A stretch of 64,000 nucleotides of DNA from Nitrosomonas sp. GTDB lineage: Bacteria > Pseudomonadota > Gammaproteobacteria > Burkholderiales > Nitrosomonadaceae. Both the position numbers and the translations under genes were made by a program. Below are positions 43,962 through 53,127 of the stretch, piece by piece. Below the pieces are notes generated by a model that had not been told where the DNA came from, did no database searches, and worked only from the letters and a program-made list of their open reading frames with translations. Each line of letters starts with the position of its first letter. Position 1 is the stretch's first letter. The stretch lies in NCBI GenBank assembly GCA_021582655.1, contig CP091135.1, forward strand, positions 640,549 to 704,548. The letters are read 5' to 3'.

Positions 43962-44353
43962 TCGTTATGATAGATTTCTTCCGGATTTTTGATAACGGGG
44001 GCCACGACAATCCATTCATGCCCTTCCAATTTCTGAAAGAAGCAACTATACCTGCCGGTATGGCATGCAATACCGCCGGCTTGCTCGACGATCAGCAGCA
44101 AAACATCCTCGTCACAATCCAGGTAAATCTCCTTCACTTTTTGCGTATGACCGGATTCTTCTCCTTTATGCCATAGCTTTTTACGCGAACGGGACCAATA
44201 GATCGCTTCTCTTCTTTCAGCTGTTAATTTAAGCGCTTCGCGGTTCATCCAAGCAAACATAAGTACTTTACCGCTCTCCGCTTCTTGCGCGATAACCGGT
44301 ATCAATCCGTCTTCAGACCAATTGATTTTGTTCAGCCAAGTATCGGGGGGCAT
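43958..44353 (-). CDS. hisI: Phosphoribosyl-AMP cyclohydrolase
   Basis: HisI is 131 residues and opens the purine ring of PR-AMP. The zinc and metal site is in [30 protein letters not shown], and [17 protein letters not shown] is diagnostic. It follows hisF by about 44 bases. Confidence 0.96.
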   Translation of the reverse strand: MPPDTWLNKINWSEDGLIPVIAQEAESGKVLMFAWMNREALKLTAERREAIYWSRSRKKLWHKGEESGHTQKVKEIYLDCDEDVLLLIVEQAGGIACHTGRYSCFFQKLEGHEWIVVAPVIKNPEEIYHNE

Positions 44354-44397
44354 ATCCGCAAAGTGCCTATCGGGTTAAAAACAGCCTCATTCTAACA

Positions 44398-45171
44398 CTA
44401 TAAACGTACTTCAATGCCATGAACGGCCATGTAAGCTTTCGCTTGTTGCACTGTAAACTCACCGTAATGAAAGATACTGGCAGCAAGCACTGCATCGGCA
44501 TGTCCTTGCAAAATGCCGTCGACCAGATGATCGAGATTACCGACACCACCGCTCGCGATCACCGGAATATCGACAGCATCGGAAACCGCGCGCGTCAGTG
44601 CGAGATCGAAGCCGTTGCGGGTACCGTCTCTATCCATGCTGGTCAACAAAATCTCTCCCGCACCGTAAGATTGCATTTTTTTCGCCCACTCAATCGTGTC
44701 GATGCCGGTTGGCTTGCGACCGCCATGAGTAAACACCTCCCATCGGGAAGTTTCATCGGGAGCGCTGACTTTCTTCGCATCGATGGCGACAACGATACAT
44801 TGCGAACCGTAATGATCGGAAGCTTCGGCAACTAACTGCGGGTTGAGTACTGCGGATGTATTGATGCTGACTTTATCAGCACCGGCATTGAGCAATCGCC
44901 GCACATCATCCACTTGGCGTACACCGCCGCCGACAGTCAGCGGAATAAATACTTGCGAGGCAACCGCTTCGATAATATGCAGTATCAAATCGCGATTGTC
45001 CGAACTCGCGGTAATATCCAGGAAAGTCAGTTCATCAGCACCTTGCTCATCGTAACGGCGCGAGATTTCCACCGGATCACCGGCGTCGCGTAACGCAACA
45101 AAATTAACGCCCTTAACGACACGACCATTGGTTACATCCAAGCAAGGAATGATTCGTTTAGCGAGACTCAT
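44398..45171 (-). CDS. hisF: Imidazole glycerol phosphate synthase cyclase subunit
   Basis: HisF is a TIM barrel of about 257 residues that forms imidazole glycerol phosphate and AICAR with ammonia from HisH. The start at 45171 gives [21 protein letters not shown], with the catalytic Asp11; the second Asp lies in [20 protein letters not shown] is the phosphate site. It follows hisA by about 43 bases. Confidence 0.97.
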   Translation of the reverse strand: MSLAKRIIPCLDVTNGRVVKGVNFVALRDAGDPVEISRRYDEQGADELTFLDITASSDNRDLILHIIEAVASQVFIPLTVGGGVRQVDDVRRLLNAGADKVSINTSAVLNPQLVAEASDHYGSQCIVVAIDAKKVSAPDETSRWEVFTHGGRKPTGIDTIEWAKKMQSYGAGEILLTSMDRDGTRNGFDLALTRAVSDAVDIPVIASGGVGNLDHLVDGILQGHADAVLAASIFHYGEFTVQQAKAYMAVHGIEVRL

Positions 45172-45214
45172 TAAAGACAACAAAAAGATTAATGATGGTA
45201 TTCTTTACAGAATA

Positions 45215-45970
45215 TTATGATTTATTTGAATTCTCAGATAACCGATCGGCCAGCGCCTGGGCTTCTTTAAAATCCAAGGAGCCTTCATAGATGGCCCGTC
45301 CGGTAATGGCGCCAATAATACCTTCCGATTCCACCGCGCACAATTTATGCACATCATCGATATTGGTAATGCCGCCACTCGCGATGATAGGAATGGATAA
45401 TTGCCTTGCCAGTCCGACGGTAGCATCGACATTGACGCCATTGAGCATGCCGTCTCTACCGATATCCGTGTAAATAATCGCTTCCACGCCGTAATCCTCG
45501 AACTTCTTAGCCAAATCGGTAACATCATGGCCGGTAATTTTAGACCAACCGTCGACCGCCACTTTACCATCTCTCGCATCCAATCCGACGATGATTTGGC
45601 CGGGAAACGCATTGCAGGCGTCTTGTAAAAATCCCGGGATTTTAATGGCTGCGGTACCGATAATGATATAGCTGATACCATCATCCAAATAGCGCTCAAT
45701 GGTTTCCAAATCGCGTATGCCGCCACCCAATTGAATTGGAACGCGATCATCCAATGCTTCCACAATCTCCTTGACAACCGCTTCATTTCTTGGTCTACCG
45801 GCAAAAGCGCCGTTCAAGTCAACCAAGTGCAATCTTCGAGCACCTTGACTCAACCAATGCGCAGCCATTTTTCCCGGTTCTTCGGAAAATACGGTTGCAT
45901 TTTCCATCACACCTTGCTTGAGTCGAACACAAGTTCCGTCTTTGAGATCTATTGCAGGAATAATCAACAT
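45215..45970 (-). CDS. hisA: ProFAR isomerase HisA
   Basis: HisA is 251 residues, a TIM barrel homologous to His[19 protein letters not shown] gives the first catalytic Asp, and [18 protein letters not shown] the second. It isomerises ProFAR to PRFAR, the substrate of HisF/HisH. Between hisH and hisF on the same strand. Confidence 0.97.
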   Translation of the reverse strand: MLIIPAIDLKDGTCVRLKQGVMENATVFSEEPGKMAAHWLSQGARRLHLVDLNGAFAGRPRNEAVVKEIVEALDDRVPIQLGGGIRDLETIERYLDDGISYIIIGTAAIKIPGFLQDACNAFPGQIIVGLDARDGKVAVDGWSKITGHDVTDLAKKFEDYGVEAIIYTDIGRDGMLNGVNVDATVGLARQLSIPIIASGGITNIDDVHKLCAVESEGIIGAITGRAIYEGSLDFKEAQALADRLSENSNKS

Positions 45971-46015
45971 GACTTAGGAATTAATAATGGATATAAAATT
46001 TACTACTTTCTAAAA

Positions 46016-46660
46016 TCAGACGTTTGGCGTCCATTTGGCAAAATTGCTTAATAGGGTTAATCCTGCGGATTGACTTTTTTCCGGATGAAACTGTACCGCG
46101 AAAATATTATCTTTTGCAATCGCGCAAGTGAATGGGAAAGGATAGTCGGTTTGTGCTGCAATCGTAGTTGCAAGCGCAGTTTCAACATAGTAGCTGTGCA
46201 CAAAATAAAAGCGTGCGTCTTTTGCAATGCCATCCCACATCGGATGTTCCATGGTTTGATGAACTTGATTCCAACCCATATGCGGCACTTTGAGCTTCTG
46301 CCCATCGACGGTTTTCATCGAAGCGGCGGGAAAGTGCACCACTTTCCCGGGAAGCAGGTGCAGGCATTGCATATCGCCTTCCTCGCTTTTGTCAAACAAC
46401 ATTTGAAGTCCAAGGCAAATACCGAGAAACGGCTTATTTGCAGCGGCATCGACGACAGCTTCCCGCAAACTTCGCGCTTCCAGTTCGTGCATACAATTTC
46501 GCATCGCACCCTGCCCGGGCACAACAACGCGCTCGGCTCGCCATACGATATCGGGATCACTGGTCACAGTTATTGATACGGCCGGAGCGACGTGTTCCAG
46601 CGCTTTCTGTACGGAACGTAAATTTCCCATTCCATAGTCGACGATTGCAATGTCTGTCAT
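46016..46660 (-). CDS. hisH: Imidazole glycerol phosphate synthase glutaminase subunit
   Basis: HisH is 214 residues, a class I glutamine amidotransferase feeding ammonia to HisF. The nucleophilic Cys is in GICLGLQMLF and the His/Glu pair in VQFHPEKSQ. VVPGQGAM forms the oxyanion strand. It lies 26 bases after hisB. Confidence 0.97.
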   Translation of the reverse strand: MTDIAIVDYGMGNLRSVQKALEHVAPAVSITVTSDPDIVWRAERVVVPGQGAMRNCMHELEARSLREAVVDAAANKPFLGICLGLQMLFDKSEEGDMQCLHLLPGKVVHFPAASMKTVDGQKLKVPHMGWNQVHQTMEHPMWDGIAKDARFYFVHSYYVETALATTIAAQTDYPFPFTCAIAKDNIFAVQFHPEKSQSAGLTLLSNFAKWTPNV

Positions 46661-46686
46661 ACGGGCGGAAGTAATTGCAGATTAAC

Positions 46687-47274
46687 CTATAACGTGCCTT
46701 TGGTGGATGGAACGATACCGGCGGCTGCGGGATCGAGCGCATTCGCCATACGCAATGCGCGCCCGAAAGCTTTGAATATCGTTTCCGCTTGGTGGTGGGC
46801 ATTTCTTCCCGCCAGATTGTCGATATGCAGCGTAACCAAGGCGTGATTGACAAATCCTTGAAAAAACTCATGAATGAGATCAACATCAAAATCACCGATA
46901 CGCGCTCGGGAAAAATTGACATTGAGCGTCAAGCCGGGACGACCGGACAAATCCAGCACCACGCGCGACAAAGCTTCATCAAGCGGTACATAGGCATGAC
47001 CGTAGCGGCATACACCCTTTTTATCACCAATGGCTTGTGCAAACGCCTGTCCAAGGGTGATACCGATATCCTCAACGGTATGATGCGCATCGATATGTAA
47101 ATCACCTTGCGCGATGACTTCCAGATCCAACATACCATGGCGAGCTATCTGATCCAGCATGTGATCGAAAAAGGGGACACCGGTTTGCAGAGTCGACTTT
47201 CCCGATCCATCCAGATTCAATTGGACCCTGATTTGCGTTTCCAACGTATCGCGTGTGACTTGTGCTCGTCGCAT
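46687..47274 (-). CDS. hisB: Imidazoleglycerol-phosphate dehydratase
   Basis: HisB is 195 residues, the single-function dehydratase without the N-terminal phosphatase domain of enterobacteria. Metal-binding motifs are [13 protein letters not shown] and the [12 protein letters not shown] segment. It lies 38 bases after hisC. Confidence 0.97.
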   Translation of the reverse strand: MRRAQVTRDTLETQIRVQLNLDGSGKSTLQTGVPFFDHMLDQIARHGMLDLEVIAQGDLHIDAHHTVEDIGITLGQAFAQAIGDKKGVCRYGHAYVPLDEALSRVVLDLSGRPGLTLNVNFSRARIGDFDVDLIHEFFQGFVNHALVTLHIDNLAGRNAHHQAETIFKAFGRALRMANALDPAAAGIVPSTKGTL

Positions 47275-47312
47275 AAGAGAAATCTTCGATGAATGCGAAA
47301 ATTTATGAAAGA

Positions 47313-48398
47313 TTAAACCGTTTCAGTCAACAAAGCATGCAGTGTATTACAAAATTGCGTATTTTCATCAGGCGTCCCGATTGTCACACGCAAGCAACCT
47401 TTAAGTAAAGGATGAGTACCGTCAAGGTTCTTGATTAAAATCTTGCGCTGCTTGAGTGCTTGAAAGATTTCACCGGCAGCTGGAATTCGAAACAAAATAA
47501 AATTAGCCTTTGATGGATAAACTTCGATATCCGGCATTGTACCAAGAAAAGCACTCATTTTTGTACGCTCTGACTTGATTGCTTCCGCTTGTTCCGCCAG
47601 AACCCCGGTATGATGCAGTACTTTTTCCGCGATTAATTGCGTCATGATGCTTATATTATAGGGCAAACGGACTTTCTCCAGTTGTTTTATCCACGCCGAT
47701 CGCCCGATCAAAAGTCCGAGCCTCAAACCGGCAAGCCCCGATTTCGACAACGTGCGCATTAATAATAAATTCGGATAATCGTTCAATTTGTCCTTGAAAC
47801 TCGCATCGGCAAAAGCATTGTACGCTTCATCGATGACGACGAGCCCGGCAGACGCTTCAATGATACGTAACACTGTCGCCGCATCGAACAAATTCCCCGT
47901 CGGATTATTCGGGTATGCCAGAAAAATCACAGCAGGCCGATGCTTTTCAATCGCGGCGAGCATTACTTCCTCATCCAGCGAAAAATCCTGTTGCAGCGGT
48001 ACTCCCACGTACTGAATGTTCACAAATGTGGCGATCATCCGAAACATCACAAACGCCGGCTCGACGCTCATCAGTACCGCATCCGGCTTGGCAACAGCCA
48101 TCGCGATCATCTGAATGATTTCGTCCGAACCATTCCCAAGCAGAATATCCATCTCGCTGGAAATCGCCAACGCTTTTCGCAAACTCGCTTTTAGCGGCGC
48201 AGCGCTTGCGTCGGGATATCGGTTTATCGGCGCACTCGCCGCCACTTGCGCGATTTCTTCCTGCAATTCGGATGGTAACGGATAGGGATTCTCCATCGCG
48301 TCCAATTTGATCATCCCTGCCGCCGGCGGCACATGATAAGCGGTGAGCGCAAGAATTTCCGGACGAATGATTTGTTCTGGTTGTAGTGAATTAGGCAT
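47313..48398 (-). CDS. hisC: Histidinol-phosphate aminotransferase
   Basis: HisC is 361 residues, a fold-type I PLP aminotransferase. The PLP lysine is in [14 protein letters not shown], with YPNNPTGN and IDEAYNAF nearby. It is the first gene of the run hisC-B-H-A-F-I-E-hinT-tatABC, which has few gaps and looks like one transcript. hisG and hisD are not in the window. Confidence 0.97.
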   Translation of the reverse strand: MPNSLQPEQIIRPEILALTAYHVPPAAGMIKLDAMENPYPLPSELQEEIAQVAASAPINRYPDASAAPLKASLRKALAISSEMDILLGNGSDEIIQMIAMAVAKPDAVLMSVEPAFVMFRMIATFVNIQYVGVPLQQDFSLDEEVMLAAIEKHRPAVIFLAYPNNPTGNLFDAATVLRIIEASAGLVVIDEAYNAFADASFKDKLNDYPNLLLMRTLSKSGLAGLRLGLLIGRSAWIKQLEKVRLPYNISIMTQLIAEKVLHHTGVLAEQAEAIKSERTKMSAFLGTMPDIEVYPSKANFILFRIPAAGEIFQALKQRKILIKNLDGTHPLLKGCLRVTIGTPDENTQFCNTLHALLTETV

Positions 48399-48481
48399 AA
48401 TCGTTTTATTTTAACGCAATCTGGCACGAACGGTTCATTTTGAAAGCAAGGATTAAAAATACCTGCCGGCAAACCTTTGCA

Positions 48482-49369
48482 CTATGCAACCAAGCTTTGC
48501 GCCAACGCGGAGAATTCTTGCCGGTTCTGGCGGATCTTTTCCAGCACCGCATTCACGGCATGATCATCGATCGCCAATTCCTTGACGAGGATGGCGGTAT
48601 CGATATATGAACAAGCATCGCTTTCGCCTTGATTCTGCATCAATCGCCTTACAAGCGCGAGTAATTTCACATACTGTGCATGCTTCCCGGCATAATCAGG
48701 ATAATGCTGTTCCGCCACGGCAACAGCAATTTCATCAGGAAGATCCCATAATCTAATCAGATACATACCAATAGTATCATGCGCAATACCGAATGTTTGC
48801 AACTGTAAGGCACGCACATCCTGCTCAGGATACCGGGTCACTAATTCGTTCAGGTAAGAAAACTCTTTTGGATAGAGATGCGCAAACAACATATATCCGA
48901 AATTATGCAACAAACCGCAAAGATAAGCGATGTCGCCGTCAAACAACCGTCCGCTGCCGGCAAAAGAATAAAGTTCACGGCATAGGGCAGCACATTCCAA
49001 AGCTTGAGTCCACAATACCACTCGTCCTAATGCCCCCTGGTTCGGCAATCGCAAACTACCGGAGGCGGAAATACTCATGGACAGATTAAGTGTGGTATTA
49101 AAACCCAATACCAATGATACCGCCTGATGCACGGAGACAATCCGGTTACCGTAACCAAATATTGACATACGGGCGTATTTGATGATGAAAGCGGCCAGCG
49201 CCGGATCCTGCCCCACCAAATCAACCAATTGCGTCATGCTCGCCTCTGGATTATTACGCAATTTGATAAGCGCGCGCGTTGTTTCAGTCAACGGAGGAAT
49301 TTGATCGGTCTGCTGCAAAAGCTGGCGGACACTTTGGCTGAATTGCTGTTTATTGATTGTTAACATCAT
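48482..49369 (-). CDS. HDOD-domain signalling protein
   Basis: The product is 295 residues. Residues about 15-215 form an HDOD domain (a catalytically degenerate HD domain), with IPPLTETTRALIKLRNNPEAS at the start and LCGLLHNFGYMLFAHLYP, where the HD-like helix is retained as LLHNFG instead of a full metal site. Such proteins are found in signalling and cell-cycle or motility regulation, usually with a scaffold role. There is no second output domain. It stands alone, between hisC and midA, on the same strand as both. Confidence 0.85.
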   Translation of the reverse strand: MMLTINKQQFSQSVRQLLQQTDQIPPLTETTRALIKLRNNPEASMTQLVDLVGQDPALAAFIIKYARMSIFGYGNRIVSVHQAVSLVLGFNTTLNLSMSISASGSLRLPNQGALGRVVLWTQALECAALCRELYSFAGSGRLFDGDIAYLCGLLHNFGYMLFAHLYPKEFSYLNELVTRYPEQDVRALQLQTFGIAHDTIGMYLIRLWDLPDEIAVAVAEQHYPDYAGKHAQYVKLLALVRRLMQNQGESDACSYIDTAILVKELAIDDHAVNAVLEKIRQNRQEFSALAQSLVA

Positions 49370-49483
49370 ACGGCCCTGGAGATTGGTTCACCGGCTTATT
49401 GCTCATAGCTGCATTGGAAAATCGCCAAAATTCATGCAACAAATCAGAAACGACAAACACCTTGAGAAACACTGATTGATCGG

Positions 49484-49717
49484 CTACACGAGCGAATCCT
49501 TTGGTTGCGCGGCACTTACTTGCTCGTCTACCTTATTGATATGCCTTGATCGTTGTGCTCCGTACGCCTTGCACTTCATCTCATTCACCGAATTAATCAG
49601 TGCCTCCCTTGTTATTTTATCGGCTGACAGTACAACATCTTGATAAACGGCCAGCCGGATCGCATCACCGATACCGATACCCGGCTCCTCCAAGCAGCAT
49701 TTGAAATGATCTGTCAA
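49484..49717 (-). CDS. Possible small protein after midA
   Basis: A 77-codon frame starts at a TTG that overlaps the midA stop (TTGA) and runs to 49484. The predicted product is hydrophilic, with GIGIGDAIRLAVYQDVVLSA near the N-terminus and a charged C-terminus. I do not recognise it. No ribosome site is obvious, so it could be spurious; the coupling geometry and plausible composition are the reasons to list it. Confidence 0.3.
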   Translation of the reverse strand: MTDHFKCCLEEPGIGIGDAIRLAVYQDVVLSADKITREALINSVNEMKCKAYGAQRSRHINKVDEQVSAAQPKDSLV

Positions 49718-50901
49718 AGCAACCGGCTGATATCGCCAGCACGAAATCCGTTCAAAAACATATCGCACTCTTTGCCAAAGGCGATTACTTTAAATAACTC
49801 TCCCATTTCCGCAGGACTCACCAGTTGCTGCAATTGATTCGATAATGGCAAATAACTGCCTGTTTCCTCAGCCGGTATGCGTGCCAGCACATCGGTAATA
49901 CCGCAATTGATCAAAAAATTCGCTTGCGTGGTATAACCGAGAAATTGCAGTTTATTCTCGATAGCCGCTTGCGCCAGCGCGGTAAAATCCACATGACTGG
50001 TAATATCCTGCAAACCGGGAAAAAAGAACGGATCAGCATGCGCATGATGACGGTAATGGCACATCAGCGTGCCTTGTTGGCGCTGCGGATGGTAGTATTC
50101 CCGTTCGCCGAAACCATAGTCAATCAGCAATATCACACCGCGTTGCAGCAATTGCGCCAGGCTACGCATGAATCCTAAAGCGGCAAGATTGATTTCACTC
50201 AGATAACCGCCGGTCGCACCGCTACCGTCGCCGATCACAGCACGCAGCCGCCCGGCAACGGTTAACAACGCTTGGTTCTCCAGCAAACGATCCTGCCAGG
50301 CAAATTGCCGGTCGCGCCAAGTCACACCGCGCTCGAACAACGCATTGTCATGCCAAACCACTAAATGAGCCGGCATCGCATCCAGCACTTCGTTGGCAAG
50401 AATGATCCCGGTAAATCGATCAGGCAAACGTGCCAACCATGTAATCCGTTGCTGTAGATGTGGAATTGCTTGCGCAAACAGAGCTCGTTGACGCTGTTGC
50501 AAGTCGGCGCTCACATCCAAAATGAAGTATTTCTCCGGTAATGCACCTATCTGTTCCAATTCCAGCAACAAATCCAACGCCAATTTGCCGGACCCGGCGC
50601 CGAATTCGAGCACCTCGTAGTCCCCAAGCTGCTCATGGATTTGTACCAATTGCCGCGCCAAGGTCCGACCGAACAAAGCCGAGATCTCCGGCGCCGTGAC
50701 AAAATCACCCGCCCTACCCAATTTAGTCGCGCCACTGGTGTAATAACCCAATCCTGGCGCATACAAGGCAAGATTCATATAATGCTCGAAAGTAATCCAC
50801 CCCCCCGCCGCGGCAATGTCGTCACGAATCAGCGCTGCAGTGCGACGACTATGCGTCAACGCAATTTCATCGGGAGATTTTATTTTGTTGTTTATAGACA
50901 T
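49714..50901 (-). CDS. SAM-dependent methyltransferase, MidA/NDUFAF7 family
   Basis: This is about 395 residues from the ATG at 50901 (MSINNKIKSPDEIALTHSRR); the frame open to 50985 would overlap the divergent SDR gene. The family core is present: MNLALYAPGLGYYTSGATKLGRAGDFVTAPE, the SAM loop VLEFGAGSGKLALDLL, NEVLDAMPAHLV and IDYGFGEREYYHPQRQQGTL. In mitochondria NDUFAF7 dimethylates an arginine of complex I subunit NDUFS2; the bacterial substrate is not well known. Divergent from the SDR gene. Confidence 0.92.
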   Translation of the reverse strand: MSINNKIKSPDEIALTHSRRTAALIRDDIAAAGGWITFEHYMNLALYAPGLGYYTSGATKLGRAGDFVTAPEISALFGRTLARQLVQIHEQLGDYEVLEFGAGSGKLALDLLLELEQIGALPEKYFILDVSADLQQRQRALFAQAIPHLQQRITWLARLPDRFTGIILANEVLDAMPAHLVVWHDNALFERGVTWRDRQFAWQDRLLENQALLTVAGRLRAVIGDGSGATGGYLSEINLAALGFMRSLAQLLQRGVILLIDYGFGEREYYHPQRQQGTLMCHYRHHAHADPFFFPGLQDITSHVDFTALAQAAIENKLQFLGYTTQANFLINCGITDVLARIPAEETGSYLPLSNQLQQLVSPAEMGELFKVIAFGKECDMFLNGFRAGDISRLL

Positions 50902-50973
50902 ATGAAACAAAGTTGCAGTGATGTCTGAAGAATAATTGCGACATAGTGTAACAGCACTGAGAGGGAGGCATAA

Positions 50974-51714
50974 GTGCAAAATCAAGTCATTTTAGTCACA
51001 GGCGGCGCAAAACGGGTCGGGGCATCGATTTGCCGCAGACTACATGCACTAGGAGCCCGGTTGATCGTACACTACCGATCTTCCTTCGCCGAAGCCAAGG
51101 CACTTCAGGACGAACTCAATCGTATACGCCCCGATTCCGCCGGATTGGTGCAAGGCGATCTGCTCGATACCGAGCTGCTGCCTGAATTGATCGAGAAAGC
51201 GGCACAGCGTTACGACCGACTGGACGTATTGATCAACAACGCCTCCAGCTTCTTTCCAACATCGTTACAACACTGCAACCTGGATAACTGGAACGACCTG
51301 ATCGGCAGTAATCTGCGCGCACCGCTGTTTTTATCGCAGGCCGCGGCACCGCATCTTAGAAAGCACTCGGGGTGCATCGTCAACATCATTGACATTCACA
51401 CCGAGCGGCCGCTGAAAAATTATGTCATCTATAACGCCGCTAAAGGCGGATTGCAATCGCTGACTAAATCGCTGGCGGTCGAAATGGCCCCTGAAGTCCG
51501 CGTCAACGGCGTATCACCGGGCGCGATCCTGTGGCCGGAAGAAAACGAATGGAATGATGAAGCCGCCCGGCAAGCCATCATCGCCAATACCTTGCTGAAA
51601 CGCTGCGGCGAACCCGACGACATCGCCAAAACCGTACAATTTCTTATCGCCGACGCACCGTACATTACCGGGCAAATCATCGCGGTCGACGGCGGGCGCA
51701 GCATTCATCTATAA
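50974..51714 (+). CDS. folM: SDR-family pteridine reductase, FolM-like
   Basis: This is a 246-residue short-chain dehydrogenase. The NADPH site is TGGAKRVGASICRRL, with the YRSS loop; NNASSFFPT, and the active-site Tyr-Lys in YNAAKGGLQSL. The NIIDIHTERPLKNYVIY stretch is typical of the pteridine reductase/FolM group, which reduce dihydrobiopterin or dihydromonapterin. It starts at a GTG with a strong GAGAGGGAGG ribosome site. It is divergent from midA, an arrangement seen in betaproteobacteria. Confidence 0.87.
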   Translation: MQNQVILVTGGAKRVGASICRRLHALGARLIVHYRSSFAEAKALQDELNRIRPDSAGLVQGDLLDTELLPELIEKAAQRYDRLDVLINNASSFFPTSLQHCNLDNWNDLIGSNLRAPLFLSQAAAPHLRKHSGCIVNIIDIHTERPLKNYVIYNAAKGGLQSLTKSLAVEMAPEVRVNGVSPGAILWPEENEWNDEAARQAIIANTLLKRCGEPDDIAKTVQFLIADAPYITGQIIAVDGGRSIHL

Positions 51715-51914
51715 CACAACAACTCACACAGCGTCTACCCACTCACTTTTCAATACCACCACATCCCAAACCCTCACCACCGTGTTGCAATTCTCACATA
51801 ATAGCTACGTTTTTTCTTGCAGAAAGACAACCAACCGCCCTATGCTCTAATTCACAAAAACAACAATAAATTAAGTTAGTTACATCTATCGATAAATTCT
51901 TAGGGGAGAGAATC

Positions 51915-53036
51915 ATGAATAGAATCGCGGCAATCCTGCTGATCTTATTAATGGCAATTGTTGTATCCGCATGCCAAACAAACCCATTTGCAGCGGTTAA
52001 GAATGCGATGATGACGCCTGAAGGTAGCCTATTTGGCGGTGGACGAGTTAATGTGGCCTCTGCCAATCAGATGATGTATGAAGAATTTGAGGGATTTACT
52101 GATAGAGATTTGTTATTAGTACTGGATTCTAATGCCGATATCGGAAACTGGGATACACTTACTTCAGCAGAGAAAAGTAAACAACTAAATAAGGCATATC
52201 TTGAGGCAAACAAGGCAGGTAATGAAGCGCGGCGCGCTCAAATACAAGATCGCTTGATTGCGGCATCAAATCAAAGATGCAATCTTTATGCTACACATCT
52301 GAAAAAAATGAGCACAAATATCAATGGATTCCTTGGAACGGTAACAACTGCAGTGGCTGGAGCCGGAGCCATTGTAACCGGTGCAGAAGCAGCCAGAATT
52401 CTCGCCGGTATAGCTGGCATCACAAGCGGTACTAGAGCAGAACTGAATCAGGCGATCTTTGAAACGGTAACAACCAGCGTCATTATTCCTGCATTTCAGC
52501 AGAAAAGAGCGGACTTGGCGACAGCCATGATACAAAAACGCTCTAGAAAAATCAGTGAATATACAATTGAAGGAGCCATTGCAGATGCCATAAATTACCA
52601 TGGTGCTTGTAGCTTAGATTCTGGAATATCACAAGCACAGAGAAGCCTTCAATTCTTTGGTGATATTGGCTTAACTAGGATGCTAGCAGTTCAAAAACAG
52701 CTGGATATGAGCACAAATAACGGATTGATTTTTGCAGTGACAGCTCTTGAAAATTTTGTGAAAGATATCGAATCTTATAAAATTAAGTATAAATTGAAAT
52801 TGGATGTATCTCCAGAGTTAACAGCTGCTGTTGAATCTTTATTGACTAGATCGCAAGAAGGAGAAAACGGCGATCTCTACAAAAAAGCAAGCGAGCTTGA
52901 TAGTAGATTGCTGCTTATCCTGAAAAAGCCTACAGATGAAAGTGATAGCAAACGCAATCAGCAGGCAGGTGCAGCTGCATTTCAGGAGCTGCTTGATAAC
53001 GAGAAAAAAGATATTCTTTCTAAATTAGAAAGTTGA
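51915..53036 (+). CDS. Orphan lipoprotein, unknown function, AT-rich gene
   Basis: This 373-residue predicted lipoprotein has a signal ending in VVSAC (Cys20). The rest is mostly helical, with one apolar small-residue stretch (FLGTVTTAVAGAGAIVTGAEAARI, about residues 138-161; a GxxxG-type membrane or packing helix) and a Lys/Glu-rich C-terminus. I do not recognise a family. Base composition is clearly lower in GC than that of its neighbours and many codons are A/T-ending (aga, tta, ata), suggesting recent transfer. The ribosome site AGGGGAGAGAATC is strong. It stands alone, with a hairpin terminator after it. Confidence 0.75.
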   Translation: MNRIAAILLILLMAIVVSACQTNPFAAVKNAMMTPEGSLFGGGRVNVASANQMMYEEFEGFTDRDLLLVLDSNADIGNWDTLTSAEKSKQLNKAYLEANKAGNEARRAQIQDRLIAASNQRCNLYATHLKKMSTNINGFLGTVTTAVAGAGAIVTGAEAARILAGIAGITSGTRAELNQAIFETVTTSVIIPAFQQKRADLATAMIQKRSRKISEYTIEGAIADAINYHGACSLDSGISQAQRSLQFFGDIGLTRMLAVQKQLDMSTNNGLIFAVTALENFVKDIESYKIKYKLKLDVSPELTAAVESLLTRSQEGENGDLYKKASELDSRLLLILKKPTDESDSKRNQQAGAAAFQELLDNEKKDILSKLES

Positions 53037-53053
53037 TGATTTTCATTTTTCTA

Positions 53054-53094
53054 ACAAAGGCTCGGTGGGATCGTAAATTGTACCGAGCCTTTGT
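53054..53094. terminator. Bidirectional hairpin terminator between the lipoprotein gene and metH
   Basis: ACAAAGGCTCGGT at 53054-53066 pairs perfectly with ACCGAGCCTTTGT at 53082-53094, a 13-base-pair GC-rich stem with a 15-base loop. It lies between two convergent genes, 17 bases past the lipoprotein stop and 33 before the metH stop. The T run is inside the stem instead of after it, so termination efficiency is a guess. Confidence 0.6.
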
Positions 53095-53127
53095 CTATCT
53101 TACACGTTTATTCAAGTTACCTAAACC

